NCBI GenBank assembly: GCA_948471335.1
Contig: CAOKRZ010000038.1
Coordinates: 1 to 8,520, forward strand
Length of the DNA stretch: 8,520 nucleotides
Origin: an uncultured Christensenella sp.
GTDB taxonomy: Bacteria; Bacillota; Clostridia; Christensenellales; UBA1242
Direction: 5' to 3'
The stretch's first letter is position 1; every line of letters starts with the position of its first letter. Shown here piece after piece: positions 1-6,290 of this stretch. The notes below the pieces were generated by a model that was given only the letters and a program-made list of their open reading frames with translations, was not told the origin of the DNA and searched no databases. The position numbers and the translations under genes are program-made.

Positions 1-2
1 CA

Positions 3-467
3 AAAGAAACAGACCTTATTGACAGATTGCCAAGATGTTTTCTCAGCCCAATTTCAAAAACAAACAAAGCTTTAATAAGTGAATTTGAAAGCAAGTTTAT
101 CTCTTTCTTAAAAAGCAAACTGCCAAGTGAAACTCTTGCCCAATTTGCAACCGCCGAAATTCCACAAAACCAATTAAAAGATTTTATCGACTATAAAAAC
201 AGCTACCTTTTCATTGAGGACGGAATTGTTAACGGATGGCTTTTATGCGAAAAGCCAACAAGCTCATGCTTAAAACCAAAGTTTCTCACCTGTCTTAATG
301 GTCAAGCAAACTTTTTATCTTTTATTAAAGACGCAATTTACACGATTTTTAGAGATTATATGGAAATTCTTTTCCGGATATCGGCCGATGTTGAAGAGTC
401 AAAAATCTTAAGCACACTCTTCTCTTGCAAGCCAGTTTCTGTCGAACACACTTATATAAAAGACTAA
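3..467 (+). CDS. GNAT-like acetyltransferase, C-terminal part (5' end outside window)
   Basis: The frame is open from base 3 to tandem TAA TAA stops at 465-470, so this is the 3' end of a gene that begins before the window. The TTG at 27 has no ribosome binding site and is probably internal. About 154 residues are visible. The later part looks like a GNAT acetyltransferase fold: a strand pair around SYLFIEDGIVNGWLLCE, a long helix (FLSFIKDAIYTIF), and a final strand ending PVSVEHTYIKD, where GNAT proteins often carry a closing beta strand. GNAT enzymes transfer an acetyl group from acetyl-CoA to amines. The acetyl-CoA binding motif (Q/RxxGxG/A) is not evident in the visible part and may lie upstream or be absent. 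No terminator is seen before the SIMPL gene 70 nt downstream, so read-through is possible. The family call is tentative; a conserved protein of unknown function is the alternative. Confidence 0.5.
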   Translation, partial: KETDLIDRLPRCFLSPISKTNKALISEFESKFISFLKSKLPSETLAQFATAEIPQNQLKDFIDYKNSYLFIEDGIVNGWLLCEKPTSSCLKPKFLTCLNGQANFLSFIKDAIYTIFRDYMEILFRISADVEESKILSTLFSCKPVSVEHTYIKD

Positions 468-537
468 TAATGTCGAATAATGTTGGCGATAAATATTTTC
501 TTTATACTTGCAAAACATACAAAGCAAGGAGAAAGAT

Positions 538-1215
538 ATGAAGAAAATTTTATTGCCAATTTTTATTTGTCTGCTGGTTTTAGCCGCCACTGCACCTATT
601 GTTTCAGCTTCAGCATCAACTTATGCTTACTCAACTTGTGTAAGCGTTGTCGGCGAGGCGTCTTTAGAGCTTACGCCAGATCGCGCGACAATTCATTTAT
701 CAATCGAAAATGTAGATAAAGATGTTTCGCAGGCACAGGCAAAAACTTTTGCCCTCTTTGACGATGCTGTCAAAGCCTTGAAAGAGGTTGGAGTCAGTGA
801 AGAAAGCATCGTGGTTGAAAGCTATAATTCATATCCAAGCTATGACTATTCTTGCGGCAAAAGCTTGCTTGGATATTACTCAAATTTATCATTTACTTTC
901 AGCGTAGATTCTCTTGAAAATCTCAAAGAAAGCATAGATTCAGTCACAAGTCAAGGTGTTTGTGTGCAAAACATTTGCTATGAAGCATCAAATGAAAAAG
1001 AAAGCTATAACGAAGCACTTTCTAAGGCACTGGAAGAAGCACGTATAAAGGCAGAAAATTTGCTTGGGCGAAATGACCTGACCTTAACAAACATTGAAGA
1101 AGAAAGTGTCTATTATTCATCAAGTCTTTACCGCTGCTACGACGCTTCGCCTGCACATGAAGATCTTGTTGGCAAAGTGACAATAAGGGCAAGAATAAAA
1201 GCTCAATTTTGTTAA
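538..1215 (+). CDS. Secreted SIMPL (DUF541) domain protein
   Basis: A 225-residue protein. The ATG at 538 is chosen because AAGGAG (526-531) sits 6 nt before it and a signal peptide starts exactly there: MKK, a hydrophobic core at residues 4-22, and probable cleavage near the SASAS run (23-27). An upstream TTG at 508 would add ten polar residues and has no ribosome binding site. The mature part begins with the typical SIMPL signature, VVGEASLELTPDRATIHLSI (38-57). A mixed alpha/beta body follows, and a helical stretch (157-178) leads to the final strand VGKVTIRARIKA. SIMPL proteins (E. coli YggE and Brucella BP26 belong to the family) are exported and linked to stress or oligomeric assemblies; the biochemical role is poorly known. 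Length is normal for the family. Oddity: the predicted mature part has six cysteines (34, 106, 142, 147, 200, 225), the last being the C-terminal residue. A strong terminator follows directly. Confidence 0.88.
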   Translation: MKKILLPIFICLLVLAATAPIVSASASTYAYSTCVSVVGEASLELTPDRATIHLSIENVDKDVSQAQAKTFALFDDAVKALKEVGVSEESIVVESYNSYPSYDYSCGKSLLGYYSNLSFTFSVDSLENLKESIDSVTSQGVCVQNICYEASNEKESYNEALSKALEEARIKAENLLGRNDLTLTNIEEESVYYSSSLYRCYDASPAHEDLVGKVTIRARIKAQFC

Positions 1216-1216
1216 A

Positions 1217-1248
1217 AAAAGCAGATTAACTATCTGCTTTTCTTTTTT
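1217..1248. terminator. Bidirectional Rho-independent terminator between convergent genes
   Basis: A perfect 10-bp stem, AAAAGCAGAT (1217-1226) with ATCTGCTTTT (1232-1241), has loop TAACT and runs into TCTTTTTT on the + strand. Read on the minus strand, the same hairpin ends in a T-run made by the A tract at 1214-1220. It therefore serves the SIMPL gene and the minus-strand kinase-domain gene. The TAG stop of the minus gene (1230-1232) lies in the hairpin loop and the base next to it, an unusually tight packing. Confidence 0.9.
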
Positions 1249-2896
1249 ATGCTGCTTTTAACATATGTTTCAATTAAGTTGATTGCATTTTCTAAGCCAA
1301 CTACTGAAGTGTCAATGCACAGGTCATAGTTCTCTTTATCTCCCCAAATTTGAGAAGTGAAGTGTTTGTAATATTCTGCGCGCCCTTTATCAACGGTTTT
1401 GACTTTTTCTCTGATCACGTCCTCTTCGCAGTTTTCAAGTTTTGCTTTCCTTTGAACCTTAAATTCTTGATCTTTTGAATAAACAAAGATTTTTATGACA
1501 TTAGGCCTATTTTTCAAAATATAGTCTGCACACCTGCCAACGATCACACAACTTTCATTTTCATACAAGTTTTCAATTGTTCTGCACTGCTTCAGAAACA
1601 AACCGTCTTCTGGGCTTATTGGCAAAACCTGATCCTTATTTTTGCTGAAAACATAACTATTTGCAAAGCCATACCAAAAACTAGATTTATTTTTCTCGTC
1701 AACAGAATTTAAAAGTTCAATATCAATATTGAAATCTTCTGCGACCTTTGAGATAAGCTCATTATCATAGCATTTTATCTTAAACCTTTTTGCAAGTTCT
1801 TGAGCAATAAATCTTCCGCCACTTCCGTATTCTCTTCCAATTGTGATTACATAATTTCCACTTGCAACAGCCGCGGCTTGCTCAGGAATTGAAACATCAA
1901 CTCTTTGTTGTTTTTTAAGTTTTCGCATTTCAACAAGCACGAAAATGATTGTTGGAATGAAAGCGCCTACGTCGGCAATGATCCCCGCCCAAAGCATGAG
2001 ATGCAAATTGCCAAGAAGCCCAAGCAGACATACGCCTGGGACAAGCATAATGACATCTCTCATAAGTGAAAGGAAAAGTGCCTTGTAAGGTTTATTGATC
2101 GACTGAAGAAGAACGCAGCTTGCCTTTTGAAGACAGCACAGCATAATTCCACCAAGATAGATCCTGAAACTAAGAATTGCATAATCTTTGTAGAATGCGC
2201 TGCCTTTCCCAAAGATCGCGACAATAACACTTGGCGCTGCCTCAAACAAAATGGTGGCGATGATGCCAAGTATGATGTTGCAAATGATCACAAGTTTGAA
2301 AGCCTCAATAACACGGTCATATCTTTTCGCACCGTAGTTATATCCTATGATTGGCTGAGCGCCAACTGCAATACCAAGTGAAAAAGCAATCACAATGGCG
2401 AATACTTTGAAGACGAGAAAATGTAAAATGGTATGCCTGCCAAAATGATCGTCATATACTGCTTAGTGAAAAGCTGAGTTGTTGTACTGTAGCCAAACAC
2501 TCCAAGAAGTTTTAAGATTGGGTTCATTGCCGCAAAGCCAATAGCCATGACAAGTATGCCAAAGATGACAGTGACGATAATGGAATTTCCGATACACTTT
2601 TTGGTTGTCTTATCATCTTTTGCGCCAAGTGAAATGCTGTATAAAGCCGCGCAGCCATCACCTACAAGCTGAGCAAGCGCAAGTGCCACAACAGTGAAAG
2701 GAAAGACAACCGTTGTTGCCATAATTCCGTCTTAACCTGCCAAACTGTTGCCAAGGAAGATTTGGTCAACAATGTAGTAAAGCGCACTGACAAGCATTGC
2801 CAAAACACAAGGTATGGCAAATTTCAATAAAAGCTTCTTAACAGGCGTTTGCGTCAAATAAAAATTTTCATTTGCTTCAGTTTTAACTTTTTCCAT
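1230..2896 (-). pseudogene. MATE transporter fused to cytidylate-kinase-like domain, disrupted
   Basis: The original start is the ATG at 2896, with AAGGAG (2905-2910) 8 nt before it. Reading from there gives a MATE N-terminus (MEKVKTEANENFYL..., then a helix ending DQIFLGNSLAG), an in-frame TAA at 2734-2732, and the same frame continuing as MATTVVFPFTVVALALAQLV to IPFYIFSSS near 2415. There the frame breaks. The next frame resumes with KVFAIVIAFSLGIAVG and QPIIGYNYGAKRYDRV, a conserved motif of the second MATE half. About 110-140 residues (TM5-7 region) normally between these points are missing. After the MATE part comes a linker (KKQQRVDVSIPEQ) and, from about 1856 to 1233, an apparently intact Cytidylate_kin2-type domain: P-loop GREYGSGGR, then CYDNELI, CVIVGRCADYIL, and WGDKENYDLCIDTS. 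MATE proteins export drugs or metabolites using ion gradients; the kinase-like domain should bind a nucleotide. As read, no full transporter can be made. The pieces 2390-2722 and 1230-2393 would be called as separate ORFs. The GTG at 2393 overlaps the upstream TGA but would start inside a membrane helix. Confidence 0.88.
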
Positions 2897-2939
2897 AAAA
2901 AACTCTCCTTAAAAAATCATTCTTAAGAATAAACCACAT

Positions 2940-2969
2940 AAAAAAACACGAGGGGCTATTCTCGCGTTT
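2940..2969 (-). terminator. Hairpin plus U-run in the MATE leader: attenuator or upstream gene terminator
   Basis: On minus-strand RNA, AAACGCGAG (2969-2961) pairs with CUCGUGUUU (2952-2944) over 9 bp including one G-U, with an 8-nt loop, and runs into four more U. On the + strand the wobble becomes an A-C mismatch, so the hairpin suits minus-strand RNA. It lies between two possible promoters and the MATE start. Just upstream, UUUGCGU (2994-2988) can pair with ACGCGAG (2967-2961), the 5' arm of the terminator, giving a possible antiterminator. Alternatively it is the plain terminator of the gene ending at 3094, which has no other. Confidence 0.6.
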
Positions 2970-3022
2970 GCTGTTTCTTATGATTATACGCAAATCGGCT
3001 TTCCTTCCCGGAAAACATTGTT

Positions 3023-3052
3023 ATTATATCATAAAAAACAAAAATTTGTAAG
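3023..3052 (-). promoter_or_regulatory. Candidate promoter for the MATE-kinase gene
   Basis: On the minus strand, CTTACA (3052-3047) and a perfect TATAAT (3028-3023) are 18 bp apart, the -10 preceded by TGA. A second TATAAT (2988-2983) lies closer to the gene but lacks a good -35. Transcription from the first would give a leader of about 120 nt that contains the hairpin at 2940-2969. The palindrome TTCCCGGAA (3005-3013) sits just downstream of the -10 and could be an operator, but its shortness makes that weak. Confidence 0.5.
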
Positions 3053-3093
3053 CATTTTTTTTGAAGAAAAATAAAATATTTTCACAATCTTTT

Positions 3094-3426
3094 TTACTTT
3101 TCCAAATAGTTGACTTTTTTGCCAGTTTTTGTTGCATATTCGATTTCTGATCTTGTGCTTGAGCCAATGTATCCGCCTTTATTGATAACAAAAATTTCAT
3201 CTGCCATGTCAATCTTTCTTTTATGAATTTCATCAAGCATAGCTTTTATCTTTTCTTGCTGCTCTTCCATCATATTCTGCCAAATATCACAATCACTGTT
3301 GTGACTTAAAAACACGCATGATAAAACGACATTACCTTTCAGAGTTAGCTCATTTTCTGCCTTAATAAATTCATCTTTAAACTTTGTGCTTCCACATAAT
3401 GTAATCACTTTGTATTTCTTAGCCAT
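3094..3426 (-). CDS. Nucleoside 2-deoxyribosyltransferase-fold protein
   Basis: A 110-residue protein. The ATG at 3426 has GAGG (3437-3434) 7 nt upstream. It opens with strand-loop KVITLCGSTKF (6-16); the GS pair matches the nucleotide-binding loop of the nucleoside 2-deoxyribosyltransferase / DNPH1-like fold. The central helix ends in HKRKIDMADEIFVINKGGYI (68-87), where the ADEIFVIN strand is typical, and the chain closes with SSTRSEIEYATKTGKKV (89-105). Glu94 occupies the place of the glutamate nucleophile of this superfamily, and Asp73 precedes the strand. Members cleave or transfer the N-glycosidic bond of deoxynucleosides or their monophosphates; the substrate here cannot be read from sequence. 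It is short, but similar short members exist. It is divergent from the MscS gene with its own promoter at 3444-3472. No terminator follows before the hairpin at 2940-2969, so it could be cotranscribed with the broken MATE-kinase gene. Confidence 0.75.
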   Translation of the reverse strand: MAKKYKVITLCGSTKFKDEFIKAENELTLKGNVVLSCVFLSHNSDCDIWQNMMEEQQEKIKAMLDEIHKRKIDMADEIFVINKGGYIGSSTRSEIEYATKTGKKVNYLEK

Positions 3427-3443
3427 AATTTAACCTCAAGGAT

Positions 3444-3472
3444 ATTTTATCATAACTCCAAACAAAATCCAA
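3444..3472 (-). promoter_or_regulatory. Promoter of the deoxyribosyltransferase-like gene
   Basis: On the minus strand, TTGGAT (3472-3467), 17 bp, TAAAAT (3449-3444), with an extended -10 TG one base before. The start codon is 18 nt beyond the -10, leaving room for a short leader with the GAGG ribosome binding site. Confidence 0.5.
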
Positions 3473-3499
3473 AACGTTATATATTTTTTTTAATTTTAT

Positions 3500-3528
3500 T
3501 TGACAATAACACTTTACATGGCTATAAT
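3500..3528 (+). promoter_or_regulatory. Consensus promoter of the MscS gene
   Basis: TTGACA (3500-3505), exactly 17 bp, TATAAT (3523-3528): a perfect match to the housekeeping sigma consensus in both boxes and spacing. The transcript would start near 3535, about 20 nt before the ATG, just upstream of AAAGGAG at 3542-3548. This predicts strong, sigma-A-type expression. Confidence 0.88.
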
Positions 3529-3555
3529 TCAAATCAGATACAAAGGAGAAAGATT

Positions 3556-4659
3556 ATGGATTGGGCAAAAATGTGGAACGACATTTGCAATTATTTCAAA
3601 ACCAATGTTTGGAACATTCTTTTGTTTTTTGCGATTTTGATCATTGGTATAATAGTGATAAAAGTATTGCTTGCAGTCGTAAGGAAAATATTGAAACACA
3701 CGCGCATGGAAAAGATTGCGCAGCAATTTATTTGCACCATACTGAAATTTATTCTATGGTTAATTCTTTTATTGTTGCTGCTTTCACAGCTTGGCATTGA
3801 AGTTACAGGAATTCTTACTGCTTTCAGCGCTGTTATATTGGCTGTTGGTATGGCTCTTCAAACTGCAATTGCAAACGTGGCAAACGGAATTATCATAATT
3901 TCAAGCCACATGTTTAAAAAGGGAGACTACATAATCACAAATGGTGTGGAAGGAAGCATAACTGACATCAACTTCATGTTCACAACTTTGATCACCCCTG
4001 ACAACAAAAAGATCACCCTGCCAAACACAACCCTTCTTAACAACAATGTAACAAACCTTGGCGCTTATCCAAGACGCAGAGTTGACTTTACTTTTTCAGT
4101 TGCTTACGAAAGCGATGTTGAAAAAGTGAAAAAGATTGTGACTGATGTTATGCAAAGCAATGGAAAGGTATATCTTGATCCTGTTCCATTCTGCAGACTT
4201 AAATTTTTAAGCGCAAGCAGCATTGACTTCTTCGCAAATTGCTGGTGCGACAATGAAGACTATTGGGATGTATACTATTACATTGTTGAAAACGTTTACA
4301 ACGAATTTAAACGTAACAACATTTCAGTGCCTTACAATCAACTTGAAGTACGCGATCGCAAAGATGTTGTCAAAATGCCAGTTGTTGGCAAAACGCTTCC
4401 AAAACGTATTGAAAAGGAAAGAAACAACAAAGAGGAATACGGAATCGAAGCTTTAACAAAATTCTTCGTTCACAAAGATAAAGACAAGGACAAAAAGTCT
4501 AAGAAAGAAAAGAAAGCAAAGAACGAAAAGAAGATAAAAAATGAAAGCGCAGCTCAAGAAGACGTTGCCGTAAAAACAGCAGGGACACCTAAAAAGAAAA
4601 CTACAGACAAGAAAACTGAAGTGAAAAAATCGTCAACAAAAAAGACTGTTAAAAAATAA
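3556..4659 (+). CDS. MscS-family mechanosensitive ion channel with lysine-rich tail
   Basis: A 367-residue protein; ATG at 3556 with AAAGGAG 7 nt upstream. It has three membrane helices at about 18-42, 58-79 and 85-117. TM3 carries the pore signature FSAVILAVGMALQTAIANVA, aligning with the AVGLALQ pore helix of E. coli MscS. The cytoplasmic beta domain follows (KKGDYIITNGVEGSITDINF, then the LPNTTLLNNNVTN segment), and the alpha/beta vestibule domain runs to about 270 (ASSIDFF, ISVPYNQLEV). MscS channels open under membrane tension and release solutes during osmotic downshock. The core has normal size, but about 100 residues are added after it. The last 62 or so (from 306) contain about 25 lysines with Asp, Glu, Thr and Ala, and should be a disordered cationic cytoplasmic tail. 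It is alone in its unit, with a consensus promoter and its own terminator. Confidence 0.93.
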   Translation: MDWAKMWNDICNYFKTNVWNILLFFAILIIGIIVIKVLLAVVRKILKHTRMEKIAQQFICTILKFILWLILLLLLLSQLGIEVTGILTAFSAVILAVGMALQTAIANVANGIIIISSHMFKKGDYIITNGVEGSITDINFMFTTLITPDNKKITLPNTTLLNNNVTNLGAYPRRRVDFTFSVAYESDVEKVKKIVTDVMQSNGKVYLDPVPFCRLKFLSASSIDFFANCWCDNEDYWDVYYYIVENVYNEFKRNNISVPYNQLEVRDRKDVVKMPVVGKTLPKRIEKERNNKEEYGIEALTKFFVHKDKDKDKKSKKEKKAKNEKKIKNESAAQEDVAVKTAGTPKKKTTDKKTEVKKSSTKKTVKK

Positions 4660-4664
4660 ACATG

Positions 4665-4698
4665 AAAAAGCCAACTATTTTAAGTTGGCTTTTTATTT
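4665..4698. terminator. Rho-independent terminator after the MscS gene
   Basis: A perfect 12-bp stem, AAAAAGCCAACT (4665-4676) with AGTTGGCTTTTT (4683-4694), loop ATTTTA, followed by ATTTTA. It is 5 nt past the MscS stop. The minus gene ending at 4751 has no other clear terminator. The stem read backwards also ends in five T, so it likely works in both directions. Confidence 0.9.
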
Positions 4699-4750
4699 TA
4701 ATCTTTCTTAAACTTATTGACATTTCAAAATGATATTAAGAGTCTAAGAC

Positions 4751-5458
4751 TCAGCCATTATAATAATAGTGAGCAGTCAATTCTTTGATTTTGTTGCCTT
4801 CAACCTTTGGGCGTCTATACCCAACGTCTCCTCTAAAGAATGGAGCGTTGACGTCATTTTTTCTTTTGACTTTTATTTCTAACGCTTGCTCTCTAAGAGC
4901 TTTACTCCAACATCTTTCTTGCAAATACTTTTCATCAGGCTTAGGTGTATTTTGAATGCTGCTAAATAAAGCTTCTTTAACATTCTTTGCAGAAGTCTCC
5001 CCCATTTTCTCAACTTGAAAAAGTGTGTAATACAATTCTTTCAAAGCAAGAACTGACAAGGCAGGATCAAAAACGAAATCTAAATTATCAAAATTTAATG
5101 TAAGCCACGAATGAAAATAATCGTGTTGATGCTCATCAAGAAACAAATTCCCTCTTTCAATGTGGGCATCGTCATCCATAAATGGTGCTACACTTTGAGT
5201 TGTCTGCCAACACCATCCTTCAAGCTTTCCGCGTTTCATCAAATTAAAAACTTTTCCCTTATCTCCGCCGCCAATCTCAATATAAAGATTGTCAAGCTTT
5301 TCTCTAAGGACATCTTCCAAAGCTGGCCCCGCTTGATACTCATGTAAAATCGCGAACTTTTCTCTTTGCGGCAAATTCTTTCCCCAGTCTGAAGCGAACT
5401 TAGGCGGCAACAATTTCTCTCTTTTTAATAAACCTTTCTCATTCAATAATTCTTTCAT
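4751..5458 (-). CDS. Uncharacterised protein with transglutaminase-like Cys-His-Asp pattern
   Basis: A 235-residue protein; ATG at 5458 with GAGGG (5468-5464) 5 nt upstream. No signal peptide or membrane helix is seen, so it should be cytoplasmic. The centre reads GWCWQTTQS (81-89), then DDDAHIERGNLFLDEHQ (95-111), then YFHSWLTLNF (114-123) and FVFDPALS (128-135). This spacing, with Cys83 at a helix start, His116 followed by Trp and a beta strand, and Asp131 in a DP pair on the next strand, is the arrangement of the transglutaminase/papain-like catalytic triad. Whether it is active, or which bond it would cut or form, is unknown. The C-terminal third is basic and helical (for example ALREQALEIKVKRKNDV) and ends HYYYNG. 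It is transcribed alone from a promoter at 5479-5507. The superfamily call is inference from motif spacing; the safe label is hypothetical protein. Confidence 0.7.
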   Translation of the reverse strand: MKELLNEKGLLKREKLLPPKFASDWGKNLPQREKFAILHEYQAGPALEDVLREKLDNLYIEIGGGDKGKVFNLMKRGKLEGWCWQTTQSVAPFMDDDAHIERGNLFLDEHQHDYFHSWLTLNFDNLDFVFDPALSVLALKELYYTLFQVEKMGETSAKNVKEALFSSIQNTPKPDEKYLQERCWSKALREQALEIKVKRKNDVNAPFFRGDVGYRRPKVEGNKIKELTAHYYYNG

Positions 5459-5478
5459 GTCTTCCCTCTGCTACAACA

Positions 5479-5507
5479 AGGTTAACACAAACTTTAATTT
5501 CTGTCAA
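5479..5507 (-). promoter_or_regulatory. Candidate promoter of the transglutaminase-like gene
   Basis: On the minus strand, a perfect TTGACA (5507-5502), 17 bp, and a weak -10 TAACCT (5484-5479). It lies between the upstream gene's terminator (5522-5547) and the ATG at 5458, giving a short leader with the GAGGG site. Confidence 0.45.
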
Positions 5508-5521
5508 TACCCAATATTATC

Positions 5522-5547
5522 AAAAAACAAGTTCCGTGCATAACTTG
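5522..5547 (-). terminator. Terminator of the zinc-knuckle membrane protein gene
   Basis: Minus-strand reading: CAAGTT (5547-5542), loop of 8, AACTTG (5533-5528), then six T (5527-5522). The 6-bp perfect stem is extended by AA/TT pairs beyond a C-T mismatch. It sits 25 nt past the stop at 5572. Confidence 0.7.
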
Positions 5548-5571
5548 GTTGGGTTTGACTAAAATAAATAA

Positions 5572-6210
5572 TTATCTGTTTGTTTTACGAGCCTTCTTGG
5601 CCTTGATTAGTTCTCTGCTAGTTGTTAAATAAATGTCGTATTCTTCAATATATTTTTCACCTGTTGTTTCTTCAAATTCAGCTATATTTTCTTGAACCAA
5701 GTCATACAACTCATTTGATATTTCAATTCTCTTAACAGTGTTGTATTTTTCCCACTTATATATAATAAATGAAATTATAAAAATACAAATGATTGCGATC
5801 ACAAGGAAGACTATCGCCCATACATGATCTGCTTGAAAATTTGATTTCCAAAGGAATTGCAACAACAGGCATATCGGAACAAACCCGCTTAAAACATAAC
5901 AAACCATAAATTTATTTTTAAAGCTCCATTGCTTTTTGTCATCAAAATTGAAGTTCGCCCACCAAGTTGCTTCATTGGTCTTCACTACCTTACCACAGTT
6001 TGGACATTCTGAATATGGACTTCCCAATTTATAGATATAATCAATTCCCAAAATTCTTTTCATCACAGCTATCGAAATGAACCAAGACAAAGCGATTCCT
6101 GCCGTTAATGCTATTAAAAGCATGAAAGGCAAAGGATTATCACTTTCGTTCTTTAAATCATTATGGCAATGTGGGCATTTATACGTTGTAACAGTATATT
6201 TAATTCTCAT
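5572..6210 (-). CDS. Membrane protein with two CxxC zinc knuckles
   Basis: A 212-residue protein starting at the ATG 6210, which has AAGAGG (6222-6217) 6 nt before it. An ATG at 6240 would add ten residues but has no such site and lies upstream of the predicted transcript start. CPHC (12-15) and CPNC (69-72) look like the two halves of a zinc ribbon. They are separated by a hydrophobic segment at 28-50. Two further membrane helices lie near 101-121 and 131-152. The last 60 residues are soluble and charged (ISNELYDLVQENIAEFEETT) and end in a lysine/arginine-rich tail. I do not recognise a named family; zinc-ribbon membrane proteins are often of unknown function. Its promoter and that of the divergent Xre gene share an operator-like region, so it is probably the regulator's target. 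Transcription ends at 5522-5547. Confidence 0.72.
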   Translation of the reverse strand: MRIKYTVTTYKCPHCHNDLKNESDNPLPFMLLIALTAGIALSWFISIAVMKRILGIDYIYKLGSPYSECPNCGKVVKTNEATWWANFNFDDKKQWSFKNKFMVCYVLSGFVPICLLLQFLWKSNFQADHVWAIVFLVIAIICIFIISFIIYKWEKYNTVKRIEISNELYDLVQENIAEFEETTGEKYIEEYDIYLTTSRELIKAKKARKTNR

Positions 6211-6228
6211 TAGTATCCTCTTACAATA

Positions 6229-6257
6229 AATATACATCATAAAGTGATGTAAGTCAA
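6229..6257 (-). promoter_or_regulatory. Promoter of the zinc-knuckle membrane protein gene
   Basis: On the minus strand, TTGACT (6257-6252), exactly 17 bp, TATATT (6234-6229). The transcript would start near 6222, giving a leader of only about 12 nt that begins at the AAGAGG site. This supports the 6210 start. Two TGATGTA half-sites lie inside this promoter: one overlaps the -10 and the other fills the spacer up to the -35. Confidence 0.75.
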
Positions 6258-6270
6258 ATATTTTACATCA
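6233..6270. promoter_or_regulatory. Operator-like cluster of three TGATGTA half-sites
   Basis: TACATCA (6233-6239), TGATGTAA (6245-6252) and TTACATCA (6263-6270) form two overlapping inverted repeats that share the middle half-site. The first pair is a 7-bp repeat with a 5-nt gap (6240-6244); the second is a perfect 8-bp repeat with a 10-nt gap (6253-6262). The cluster covers the -10, spacer and -35 of the minus promoter and lies just upstream of the extended -10 of the Xre gene. Dimeric Xre proteins bind such repeats, so the neighbouring 70-residue regulator is the likely ligand. Binding is inferred. Confidence 0.75.
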
Positions 6271-6275
6271 GTTTG

Positions 6276-6284
6276 TGGTATACA
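6276..6284 (+). promoter_or_regulatory. Extended -10 promoter of the Xre gene
   Basis: TG-G-TATACA, an extended -10 element, lies at 6276-6284 without a good -35. A start site 6-7 nt downstream would be at about 6290-6291, on or next to the ATG at 6291. No ribosome binding site is present, so the mRNA is probably leaderless. The last operator half-site ends 5 nt upstream of the element. Confidence 0.55.
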
Positions 6285-6290
6285 ATTTCT

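Noticed and set aside
508..537. Upstream TTG start of the SIMPL gene
   Set aside because: It adds polar residues ahead of a complete signal peptide and overlaps the ribosome binding site of the ATG at 538.
2970..2995. TATAATCATAAG on the minus strand resembles the first conserved segment of purine riboswitches
   Set aside because: The later conserved parts, including the GTTTCTACC-type junction, are missing and the following bases form the terminator hairpin.
3591..3797. Open frames in other phases within the MscS gene, and similar shadow frames elsewhere
   Set aside because: They lie wholly inside well supported genes, have no ribosome binding sites and no recognisable motifs.
4740..4752. 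GAGTC-TAA-GACTC palindrome at the end of the 4751-5458 gene
   Set aside because: Stem of only 5 bp and no T-run; the MscS terminator nearby is a better candidate for both genes.
6210..6240. ATG at 6240 as start of the zinc-knuckle gene
   Set aside because: No ribosome binding site and it lies within the promoter, upstream of the expected transcript start.
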